A program made the translations under genes and the position numbers. From Paracoccaceae bacterium (lineage in GTDB: Bacteria > Pseudomonadota > Alphaproteobacteria > Rhodobacterales > Rhodobacteraceae): a DNA stretch of 64,000 nt. Below the pieces are notes generated by a model. It was not told the DNA's origin. It did no database searches and worked only from the letters and a program-made list of their open reading frames with translations. This document shows, piece after piece, positions 53,029 to 60,915 of the stretch (position 1 is the first letter of the stretch; each line of letters opens with the position of its first letter). The stretch lies in assembly GCA_012270125.1 (NCBI GenBank), contig JAAXIY010000002.1, forward strand, positions 1-64,000, written 5' to 3'.

Positions 53029-54156
53029 AACTATTTCTAAATGTTGAGCCAATCCTTTTATTTTAGTTAACCATTCATTAACGAGAGCCATATCTGATGG
53101 GGCAGCACTGACACCAGAATCGATGTTGCCTTTTGCAACGGCTTCTACGGCAAATGAAACTGGTAAAGAAACCAATCTCGCCATTGCGCTGGACGATGAG
53201 TCGCCAAAGGCGTCTAATACAAATGTTTTATGCCATTTTGTTTTATTTTCGTGTGCGGCCTTCAACGAAACTACCAAAACAACACGATCTGCTTCATTTT
53301 CTTCATACCCATTTTCTAGCCAAAGTTTATCTGACATTTCTTTTAGTCTTTCGTCGCCTTTCGGGCCTTTTAAATTATCGATTTCAGAAAAAACTTCTGA
53401 CCAAGCACTCTCCCATCCCTTAAGCCTTAATGTGCCTCTAACAAATTCTCTCACCCGCCAATTTTGATCAAAATGGTACTGCTTAATGAATGGTAGAGAG
53501 TCTCTGTTTGGATACACTTCGAATTCTTCAGGTGAAGGCAAAGGTGCAATATAATTTGATATAGCATTCCACGGTCTTTGGGTTTCAAACTCTTTGAAGT
53601 TTTTAATTGAGCGTGATGGAGATTTTAGAGCTTTTAAAACACCTAATGGTGACCAACTAAACTTGTAGCAAAAACTATTTTTGATTTTTGGTATGCCCCC
53701 ACAGTAAGAAATAAAAGAGATTTCATTCTCATCATCTTGTTCCTTTGAATTTCGATAATCTTCAATCAATGTATGGGCCATCAAATGATCAATTCCTGGG
53801 TCTAAACCAACTTCATTAACCAGACATACGTTAGCTTTTACTGCTTCTTTGTGCAGGGCGCGCATCTCAGGTGAAATATATGAAGAACTAACGAAATGAC
53901 TTTGTTTCTCTAAAGATAAATTTGCTAAGGGAACATGCCAATCCGCCGGCAGCATTGACACGACGATATCACCCTTTCCTAGGCAGTTTTTCAATTCATG
54001 AATATCAAATTCCTTGATTGATTTAGTAATATCACCAACTGCGGAAATTGCTTTCTCTATAGTTCTATTCCAGACAACAATATCGTGACCGTCAATTATT
54101 AACCTACGTAAGCCAGGAATTGCAGATAATCCAGTTCCACACCAATGAATTGTCAT
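53020..54156 (-). CDS. Saccharopine dehydrogenase, glutamate-forming (Lys9/SDH type)
   Basis: A 378-residue protein with a Rossmann start (IHWCGTGLSAIPGLRRLI, lacking a clean GxGxxG) and the Lys9-type NEVGLDPGIDHLMAHTLIED, YCGGIPKIKNSFCYKFSWSPLGVLKAL, FVRGTLRLKGWESAWSEVF. It would oxidise saccharopine to glutamate and aminoadipate semialdehyde. The gene lies one base after the Lys1-type gene on the same strand. In the related Silicibacter enzyme, LKR and SDH have been reported as one fused protein; here they are separate. Confidence 0.85.
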   Translation of the reverse strand: MTIHWCGTGLSAIPGLRRLIIDGHDIVVWNRTIEKAISAVGDITKSIKEFDIHELKNCLGKGDIVVSMLPADWHVPLANLSLEKQSHFVSSSYISPEMRALHKEAVKANVCLVNEVGLDPGIDHLMAHTLIEDYRNSKEQDDENEISFISYCGGIPKIKNSFCYKFSWSPLGVLKALKSPSRSIKNFKEFETQRPWNAISNYIAPLPSPEEFEVYPNRDSLPFIKQYHFDQNWRVREFVRGTLRLKGWESAWSEVFSEIDNLKGPKGDERLKEMSDKLWLENGYEENEADRVVLVVSLKAAHENKTKWHKTFVLDAFGDSSSSAMARLVSLPVSFAVEAVAKGNIDSGVSAAPSDMALVNEWLTKIKGLAQHLEIVSK

Positions 54157-54157
54157 G

Positions 54158-55216
54158 TCACACCTCTTTCAAATATTTTATAAAAGTTTTTTCAGCTCGA
54201 TCCCATACATCTGCTGCAGTACTATTAAGACCTAATAACAAGGGTATCAGTTGCCTTGAAAAGTCAATGGAACTTTCATACGGCAACAAGGATGGCAAGT
54301 TATCAATAGCCATCACGTCTAATTCATTGGAGTCACTCACTCGAATGACTGGATGCTCCCAATTTGTTGCAGAACTATAAATTGGGATCGGATTGAAACT
54401 GCTGTCTGGATCGCAAGAAATATCTCCAATAACTCTCAATTTTCGATCTTCAATGAGATGGGTATTATTAACGAAAACCGGAGCGCCAGGTTTTGCCAAA
54501 ATACAGTTGAGAAATACTTCATGCATAAGAATTTCAGGAAACGGTCCTCCATGTTTCGTTTCCTCAATGTCCCATTTTGTGACGTCGAGGCCTAAAGACT
54601 GACAAAAATCAATGGCTCCTTGCCCGACTCGGCCTAGTGCTCCAACAACTAGAATTTTTGGATTATTGTTTTCGGTAGAAAAAAGATTTTTTCTAATATT
54701 ATCAATCATTTCTTCTTGATTATCAAAAACACTTATTGGTCCACAAATACCGCTTTCGTTTTTTTGGCTTGCATAAGCTTTTATCGATATAGCGGCACCA
54801 GCAAAACCTGCCCAATATCCGAATGCAGCCAAGCGCCGTCCCTCTGCATCGGTTAGATATTCTAGATCATATAATATACCCTTACCTGCTTTAAATTTTT
54901 TCAAAAAGTTCTTTCCGGCAGATTGGCCCTTAAAGGCATGACCAAACATGATGTGTTTATGCTCAAGTTTTTCTATATTTTCTGGTAGTTCCTTTAAGCC
55001 AAGTATAATTGCCTCTTTTGGTGCACTTTGCCAGGAATGTTGCTTACTGATAACACATCCAACTTTAGAATAGCTTTCTGTAGGGATTATTCTGTCGGTG
55101 CTTTCTTCGACCGTAACTTTGATACCTGCATTAACTAATTTAGCTGCATCTTCAGGGCTCAATCCAACTCTTTTTTCGTTTGCCCTTTGCTCAGCTCTAA
55201 CCCACAAGTGAACCAT
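54158..55216 (-). CDS. Saccharopine dehydrogenase, lysine-forming (Lys1/LKR type)
   Basis: A 352-residue protein of the alanine dehydrogenase/PNT-like branch: WVRAEQRANEKRVGLSPEDAAKLVNAGIKVTVEES, FGHAFKGQSAGKNFLKKF, LVVGALGRVGQGAIDFCQSLG, and FLNCILAKPGAPVFVNN. It matches Lys1-type saccharopine dehydrogenase. In bacterial lysine breakdown it acts as lysine-2-oxoglutarate reductase, making saccharopine from lysine. With the next gene it converts lysine to aminoadipate semialdehyde plus glutamate. The semialdehyde dehydrogenase is not in the window. It begins 10 bases after the histidine phosphatase gene. Confidence 0.87.
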   Translation of the reverse strand: MVHLWVRAEQRANEKRVGLSPEDAAKLVNAGIKVTVEESTDRIIPTESYSKVGCVISKQHSWQSAPKEAIILGLKELPENIEKLEHKHIMFGHAFKGQSAGKNFLKKFKAGKGILYDLEYLTDAEGRRLAAFGYWAGFAGAAISIKAYASQKNESGICGPISVFDNQEEMIDNIRKNLFSTENNNPKILVVGALGRVGQGAIDFCQSLGLDVTKWDIEETKHGGPFPEILMHEVFLNCILAKPGAPVFVNNTHLIEDRKLRVIGDISCDPDSSFNPIPIYSSATNWEHPVIRVSDSNELDVMAIDNLPSLLPYESSIDFSRQLIPLLLGLNSTAADVWDRAEKTFIKYLKEV

Positions 55217-55225
55217 TTTTCAATC

Positions 55226-55885
55226 TCATGTATAAGTTCTATTTTTCCATCGATCTGGGGTCTCCAGGTGTGGAAGTGCATTCATTTGCGAAATCACAAA
55301 GCTCTCATCGTAATAAAGTAGTTTTGTAACCCCGGTGTTGTAACTCGCCAAAAGGCAATTTCCCAGCGCCTCTGTATTTAAATTTAATGTATGTTTGATT
55401 GCCATAGCAATTATGCCACCAGAAGTTACTAGTAAAATTTTTTCCCCAAGATCTTTGATATTGTCTAGGCCTTCAGAGACTCGTGATTTGTAATTTTCAA
55501 AGGTTTCAGGTGGATTTAAGATTTCTCCATTCTCCCATTTTTCAAATGTGAAATTCAAATGTTTTTTGAAGCTCAACTCACTATCGGGAAAATCAATTCC
55601 AAACTGCATTTTGATTAAATCTGCTAAGTCGTAAAGTCGAATTTCATTAAAGCGCTCATCTCTAATGACAGGCGTTTTGCTCTCAATGTCCATTAGAATT
55701 TGTGTATCGATTTGCCTGTTTAATGTTCCTGTGACTATCGCATCATAAGACAAATTCAGTTTGTTAAAATGCTCACCAACCCATTTTGCTTGAGTTCTCC
55801 CCAACTCACTCAGATTATCATAATCCGCTTCTGAGGTCGCATTCTGTTTCGCTTGTCCATGCCGTACGAGAGTGATTTCCGGCAT
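55226..55885 (-). CDS. Histidine phosphatase family protein
   Basis: A 219-residue protein with the catalytic RHG motif in ITLVRHGQAKQNATSEADYDNLSELGRTQAKWVGEHF, Glu in EIRLYDL, and the second His in LVTSGGIIAMAIKHTL (a Ser-Gly-Gly in place of the usual THGG, so the second catalytic His is missing). That makes phosphatase activity uncertain. It lies upstream of the two saccharopine genes and probably is co-transcribed. The substrate is unknown. Confidence 0.8.
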   Translation of the reverse strand: MPEITLVRHGQAKQNATSEADYDNLSELGRTQAKWVGEHFNKLNLSYDAIVTGTLNRQIDTQILMDIESKTPVIRDERFNEIRLYDLADLIKMQFGIDFPDSELSFKKHLNFTFEKWENGEILNPPETFENYKSRVSEGLDNIKDLGEKILLVTSGGIIAMAIKHTLNLNTEALGNCLLASYNTGVTKLLYYDESFVISQMNALPHLETPDRWKNRTYT

Positions 55886-56036
55886 TTTTTATCCCCTTAA
55901 TAAAACTCTAGTGAAAATTTATAATCTGAAAATCATAATTTTTGAAATTTAGCAAATGAATGTGGATTATTTTGTTTGGCGCAAATAAAGTACTTCTTGT
56001 CGGGATTAGCTGACTGATTATTGCTCATTAATGTTG

Positions 56037-56042
56037 TATAAT
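56037..56042 (+). promoter_or_regulatory. Candidate -10 box of the formate dehydrogenase gene
   Basis: TATAAT lies 22 bases before the ATG at 56065, with a weak CTGATT 17 bases upstream as -35. A GGAGAAA ribosome binding site lies between. The remaining part of 55886-56036 shows nothing recognisable. Confidence 0.4.
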
Positions 56043-56064
56043 TAGTCCATAGCCGGAGAAAATA

Positions 56065-58824
56065 ATGTCCCAAAAAGTTTCGTTTACGTTAAATGGAAAA
56101 AAAATAGAAGTAGACAAGGGCCTAACAATTTGGGAGATCGCCAATGGCCAGGGGATTAAAATCCCCCATTTATGTCATAAGCCTACTACAGCTTATAGAC
56201 CAGACGGAAACTGCCGCGCATGTATGGTTGAAATAGAAGGCGAGAGAACGCTAGCAGCGTCTTGTATTCGAGAGCCAAGTGAGGGGATGGTTGTATTCAC
56301 TGAAACGGATCGAGCAAAATCATCCAGAAAAATGGTACTGGAAATGCTTCTTTCGGATCAACCTGAGGTAAACATTTCCCATGATCGTTCAAGCCATTTT
56401 TGGAAAATGGCTCAACAAAATGAGATTACAGAAAGCCGTCTGCCTAAAATAGAAAAAGAACGAGTTCCACTTTTAGATGATAGCCATTTGGCTATGCGGG
56501 TGAATTTAGATGCTTGCATTCAGTGCGGTCTTTGTGTCCGCGCATGTCGTGAAGTACAAGTAAATGATGTGATTGGTATGTCTGGGCGAGGACATGACGC
56601 ATATCCAACATTTGATTTAGCAGATCCAATGGGTGAAAGCACCTGCGTCGCCTGTGGAGAGTGTGTTCAAGCTTGCCCAACCGGTGCTCTTATGCCTGCC
56701 ACGGTTCTCGATGAAAAGCAGACTGGTGACAGTGGGGACTATGACAATGAAGTAAAGAGTGTTTGTCCTTTCTGTGGTGTTGGATGTCAGGTATCTCTGA
56801 AGATAAAAGATAAAAGAGTGAAATTTGTAGAGGGAATTGATGGTCCTGCAAATGAGGGGCGGCTATGCGTCAAGGGACGTTTCGGCTTTGACTACATACA
56901 TCATGACCATCGATTAACTAAGCCTTTAATACGACGTGACGATGCGCCACAAAAAGGACTAAATGTTGATCCCTCAAATTGGCAAAAGTTTTTTCGTGAA
57001 GCGAGCTGGGATGAAGCGCTTGATTTTGCTGCTGATGGTTTTAAAAAACTTAAGGATAACCAAGGTGGGGCTTCGGTTGCTGGTTTCGGTAGTGCAAAGT
57101 GTACTAACGAGGAGGCTTATCTGTTCCAAAAATTTATCCGTCAGGGCTTTGGGCACAATAATGTTGATCACTGTACCAGGCTTTGCCACGCCTCCTCGGT
57201 TGCTGCGCTTATGGAGAATGTTGGTTCTGCAGCAGTTACAGCGACTTTTAATGAAATTGAAAATTCAGATGTAGCAATTGTTATTGGTGCGAATCCTGTA
57301 GAAAACCACCCGGTTGCGGCAACCTATTTTAAACAGTTTACAAAAAGAGGTGGTAAGCTCATCGTCATGGATCCACGGGGTCAGGCATTAAAGCGTCATG
57401 CTTCACACATGCTTCAATTTCGACCTGGTGCTGATGTATCAATGCTGAATGCAATTATGCACGTTATTGTTGAAGAACGGCTTTATGATCAACAGTACAT
57501 AGAAGCTTTTACTGAAAATTGGGAAGCTGAAAAAAATCACCTTAAAGAGTTTTCACCAGAAAAGATGTCTGAGATTTGTGGGATAGAAGCAGACGTTCTT
57601 CGTGATGTTGCCAGGACTTTTGCAGGTGCGAAAGCCGGCATGATTTTCTGGGGTATGGGCGTTTCCCAGCATATTCATGGCACAGATAATAGTCGGTGCC
57701 TAATATCTCTTGCCTTGATGACAGGGCAAGTTGGTCGACCTGGGACCGGCCTTCATCCACTTAGAGGTCAAAATAACGTTCAAGGTGCATCTGATGCTGG
57801 TTTAATCCCCATGTTTCTTCCTGATTATCAAACAGTGACTGATGACGGGGTACGTAATGCTTTTACAGAGGTCTGGAATTCAGGTGATTTCTCGTCACAA
57901 AGAGGACTGACCGTGACAGAAATAATGAATGCTGTCCATGAAGGCTCAATTCAAGGAATGTATATTCTTGGTGAAAACCCAGCCATGTCAGATCCTGATG
58001 TTGATCATGCTCGTGACGCACTTGCAAAGCTTAACCATCTTGTTGTTCAGGATATATTTCTTACTGAAACTGCAAATTATGCCGATGTGATACTACCAGC
58101 CAGTGCTTTCGCTGAAAAAAGTGGTACGGTTACAAACACCAATCGTCAGGTTCAAATGGGTCGAAAAGCAGTTCACCCACCTGGTGAGGCTAAGGAGGAT
58201 TGGTGGATAGAGGTCCAATTAGCAAAGAGAATGGGGTTGGACTGGACTTATTCTGATCCATCTGAAGTCTTTGCAGAAATGAAACTTAATATGCGATCTC
58301 TTGATAATATCACTTGGGAACGTCTCATTAATGAAAATGCAGTAACTTATCCCTCTTTATCAAAAGATGATCCGGGTCAAGCAATTGTATTTGGTAATGG
58401 ATTCCCAAGGCAAAATGGACGCGCTCGCTTCACTCCAGCGAGTATAATCCCGCCTGATGACGTGCCGGACTCAAACTACCCCATGATATTGACGACAGGC
58501 CGTCAGCTTGAACATTGGCATACTGGTTCAATGACCCGACGAGCCAGTGTGTTAGATGCTGTCGAACCAGAGGCTAATTGCTCTATGCACCCGAAAACAT
58601 TACGCAAATTGGGAGTAGAGCCAGGTGGTCATGTTCGCTTAACAACAAAAAGAGGTAGCATCGTGGTGATGGCCCGGATGGATCGTGCTGTTTCAGAAGA
58701 TATGGTTTTTCTGCCTTTTGCTTATGTGGAGGCTGCTGCAAATATTTTGACGAACTCGGCACTAGACCCTTACGGTAAAATACCCGAGTTTAAATTTAGT
58801 GCAGTAAAAGTAGTTAAAGCTTGA
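56065..58824 (+). CDS. fdhA: Formate dehydrogenase, alpha subunit (molybdopterin, cytoplasmic)
   Basis: A 919-residue protein. Residues 1-90 are a plant-type [2Fe-2S] domain (CHKPTTAYRPDGNCRACMVEIEG...AASC). Two [4Fe-4S] motifs follow, CIQCGLCVRACREV and CVACGECVQACPTGAL, then the proximal-cluster and Mo domain start VCPFCGVGCQVSLKI. The Mo ligand is a cysteine in VDHCTRLCHASSV (not selenocysteine), with GMGVSQHIHGTDNSRCLISLALMTGQVGRPGTGLHPLRGQNNVQGASDAG after it. The His-Cys3 cluster of FdsA-type enzymes is absent. No FdsB/FdsG genes are adjacent. It should oxidise formate; its electron acceptor is not apparent. Confidence 0.92.
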   Translation: MSQKVSFTLNGKKIEVDKGLTIWEIANGQGIKIPHLCHKPTTAYRPDGNCRACMVEIEGERTLAASCIREPSEGMVVFTETDRAKSSRKMVLEMLLSDQPEVNISHDRSSHFWKMAQQNEITESRLPKIEKERVPLLDDSHLAMRVNLDACIQCGLCVRACREVQVNDVIGMSGRGHDAYPTFDLADPMGESTCVACGECVQACPTGALMPATVLDEKQTGDSGDYDNEVKSVCPFCGVGCQVSLKIKDKRVKFVEGIDGPANEGRLCVKGRFGFDYIHHDHRLTKPLIRRDDAPQKGLNVDPSNWQKFFREASWDEALDFAADGFKKLKDNQGGASVAGFGSAKCTNEEAYLFQKFIRQGFGHNNVDHCTRLCHASSVAALMENVGSAAVTATFNEIENSDVAIVIGANPVENHPVAATYFKQFTKRGGKLIVMDPRGQALKRHASHMLQFRPGADVSMLNAIMHVIVEERLYDQQYIEAFTENWEAEKNHLKEFSPEKMSEICGIEADVLRDVARTFAGAKAGMIFWGMGVSQHIHGTDNSRCLISLALMTGQVGRPGTGLHPLRGQNNVQGASDAGLIPMFLPDYQTVTDDGVRNAFTEVWNSGDFSSQRGLTVTEIMNAVHEGSIQGMYILGENPAMSDPDVDHARDALAKLNHLVVQDIFLTETANYADVILPASAFAEKSGTVTNTNRQVQMGRKAVHPPGEAKEDWWIEVQLAKRMGLDWTYSDPSEVFAEMKLNMRSLDNITWERLINENAVTYPSLSKDDPGQAIVFGNGFPRQNGRARFTPASIIPPDDVPDSNYPMILTTGRQLEHWHTGSMTRRASVLDAVEPEANCSMHPKTLRKLGVEPGGHVRLTTKRGSIVVMARMDRAVSEDMVFLPFAYVEAAANILTNSALDPYGKIPEFKFSAVKVVKA

Positions 58825-58837
58825 GTAGATAAATTTT

Positions 58838-59770
58838 CTAATAACCAGCTTTAAAATCCACCTGATTCAATAGGGGCTGTCCTTTTTCGAATCTGTCAAT
58901 GTTGGTCGCTATCACTTTCGAAGCTGTTTCTGGTCTTGTCTCAGATGCGATATGAGGGGTTACTGTTATCTTTGGGTGCGCCCAAAAAACATGGTTTTCT
59001 GGAAGTGGTTCCTCTCTAAATACATCAAGAGTAGCATGTCCAATTTTTCCGTTTTCTATACCTTTTAAAAGTGCCTCTTCATCAATCAAAGGTCCTCGGC
59101 CTGGATTAATTATAACGGCTTTGTTAGACAAATAATTGATAGTTTTCTGGTTGATAATATTTTCAGTTTCATTGGTGGCGGGTAACAGTAACACAACAAT
59201 TTCAGCGTCCTTTAAGGACTTTTCTAAGCCGTCAGATCCATAGTAACAGATTACGTTTTCAATAAGTTTCTTTGATTGGCTCCAGCCACTTACTTTAAAG
59301 CCTATCTTCGATAAAGTTTTGGCACATTGTGCGCCGAGAGCACCAAGACCTAAAACGGTAACACTTCTATTTTTTGCAAGGGGCGGTGCTGACCAATCTC
59401 TCCATTGTCCGTCTTGTCCAAAAACATGTAGATCAGTGCCTAAATGATGACGCATAACATGGCCCAAAACCCATTCTTTCATTCCTTGAGTTAGCCCTTC
59501 ATCAACCATTCTTGCCAATGGGACTTGCAAAGTTTTGTTTTTAACAACATCTTCTACACCAGCCCATAAATTTAAAACGGCTTTTAAACTGGTAAAAACT
59601 GAAAAATCTTTGATGGAACTGTTGGGCGCATAAATGATGTAATCAACTTCATCAGGAGGCAAGTTTTCAGCCAATTTGTATTTTAGGCTCAATAAATCCA
59701 ACTGTTTTTTAAGAGGGTTTTCGTATTGATCCCATCTTTCTGTAACCGCAGCAAATAAAATATTTATCAT
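58838..59770 (-). CDS. ghrA: Glyoxylate/hydroxypyruvate reductase A-type 2-hydroxyacid dehydrogenase
   Basis: A 310-residue D-2-hydroxyacid dehydrogenase. It has the NAD-binding GLGALGAQCAKTLSKIGFKV, substrate-binding NLWAGVEDV, the catalytic Arg in INPGRGPLIDEEAL, Glu in FREEPLPENHVFW and His in TPHIASETRPE. The short N-terminal half and the WAGVE text fit GhrA. It reduces glyoxylate to glycolate and hydroxypyruvate to glycerate. The start overlaps the end of rodA by four bases, so it may be carried along by that operon. Confidence 0.88.
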   Translation of the reverse strand: MINILFAAVTERWDQYENPLKKQLDLLSLKYKLAENLPPDEVDYIIYAPNSSIKDFSVFTSLKAVLNLWAGVEDVVKNKTLQVPLARMVDEGLTQGMKEWVLGHVMRHHLGTDLHVFGQDGQWRDWSAPPLAKNRSVTVLGLGALGAQCAKTLSKIGFKVSGWSQSKKLIENVICYYGSDGLEKSLKDAEIVVLLLPATNETENIINQKTINYLSNKAVIINPGRGPLIDEEALLKGIENGKIGHATLDVFREEPLPENHVFWAHPKITVTPHIASETRPETASKVIATNIDRFEKGQPLLNQVDFKAGY

Positions 59771-60915
59771 ATCACGCCTCTTGGTTTATGAACGTGGGCT
59801 GACTGCAGTAAGCCAAAGGCTACCATAAGAACTAATAAGGATGAGCCTCCATAGCTCACTAAAGGCAAGGGAACCCCAACAACTGGAGCTAGACCCATTA
59901 CCATTGCCATATTTACTGCGAAATACAGAAAAAAAGTAAATGTTACACCGTAAATAAGTAGCGATGAGAAACGATCTTTATTCCGAATAGCAGCTATGAT
60001 GGCGAATACGACGATTAAAGCATAAACTATCAATAGAGAAATTCCTCCAATAAAACCAAATTCCTCTGCAAGCGTTGTAAATATAAAATCAGTATGTTTC
60101 TCTGGAAGAAAATTCAGTCTTGATTGGGTTCCTTGCCCAAAACCTCTTCCAGTCCACCCCCCGGAGCCGAGTGCTATTTTAGATTGTGTGATATGGTACC
60201 CTGCTCCTAATGGATCTGATGATGGGTCAAGAAACGTGTCAATTCGTCGATATTGATAATCATTCAAAAGCTGCCAATCTTTGCCACGACTATAAAAAAC
60301 AGCGAATATTCCTGCAACGCTAAGAGATAGCGCTGCCCCAAAGTATCCCCAGTGAACTCCAGCTAAAAACATCATAACACCTCCGCCTATAACAATTAGA
60401 AGAGAGGTTCCTAAGTCTGGCTGTTGGAGAACAAGAAAAAAGGGTAAAAATATCAGTGCAAGCGGTGCAATTATCCATAAAGGTTTTGACGTACGCTCGT
60501 CTGGCAGCCAATCATAATAAAATGCTAAAACCATGACTAATGTAATTTTTGCCATTTCAGAAGGTTGCAAATTAATAAACCCTAAATCTAACCATCTTTG
60601 TGCGCCCATACCTGTTGAGCCAAAAAATTCTACAAGAACCAATAAACCCAGAGAGGTTATATAAGCCAGGACTGACATACTTTTCCAAAACCAGATTGGT
60701 GTCATTGCAATACTTATCATAAGCACAAAACCAACAAAAAAACGTTTAAGTTGTGCGGAAGCCCATGGATGCCAACTATTACCAGCTACTGAGGTCAACA
60801 TGATAATGCCTATCGCACCGGCAGCACAAAGAAGTAATATTATTGGCCAGTTCAAAAAAAACAGCTTGCTAAAACCTTTTGGAACAGCCCTGATTTTATA
60901 TTCAAGATAAGTCAT
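59767..60915 (-). CDS. rodA: Rod-shape determining protein RodA (SEDS glycosyltransferase)
   Basis: A 382-residue polytopic SEDS protein (about 10 helices) with the family signatures GAQRWLDLGFINLQPSEMAKITLVM, LQQPDLGTSLLIVIGG, GWTGRGFGQGTQSRLNFLPEKHTDFIFTTLAEEFGFIG and GVPLPLVSYGGSSLLVLMVAFGLL. It polymerises lipid II together with PBP2 in the elongasome. Its start overlaps the stop of mrdA by four bases. Confidence 0.96.
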   Translation of the reverse strand: MTYLEYKIRAVPKGFSKLFFLNWPIILLLCAAGAIGIIMLTSVAGNSWHPWASAQLKRFFVGFVLMISIAMTPIWFWKSMSVLAYITSLGLLVLVEFFGSTGMGAQRWLDLGFINLQPSEMAKITLVMVLAFYYDWLPDERTSKPLWIIAPLALIFLPFFLVLQQPDLGTSLLIVIGGGVMMFLAGVHWGYFGAALSLSVAGIFAVFYSRGKDWQLLNDYQYRRIDTFLDPSSDPLGAGYHITQSKIALGSGGWTGRGFGQGTQSRLNFLPEKHTDFIFTTLAEEFGFIGGISLLIVYALIVVFAIIAAIRNKDRFSSLLIYGVTFTFFLYFAVNMAMVMGLAPVVGVPLPLVSYGGSSLLVLMVAFGLLQSAHVHKPRGVI

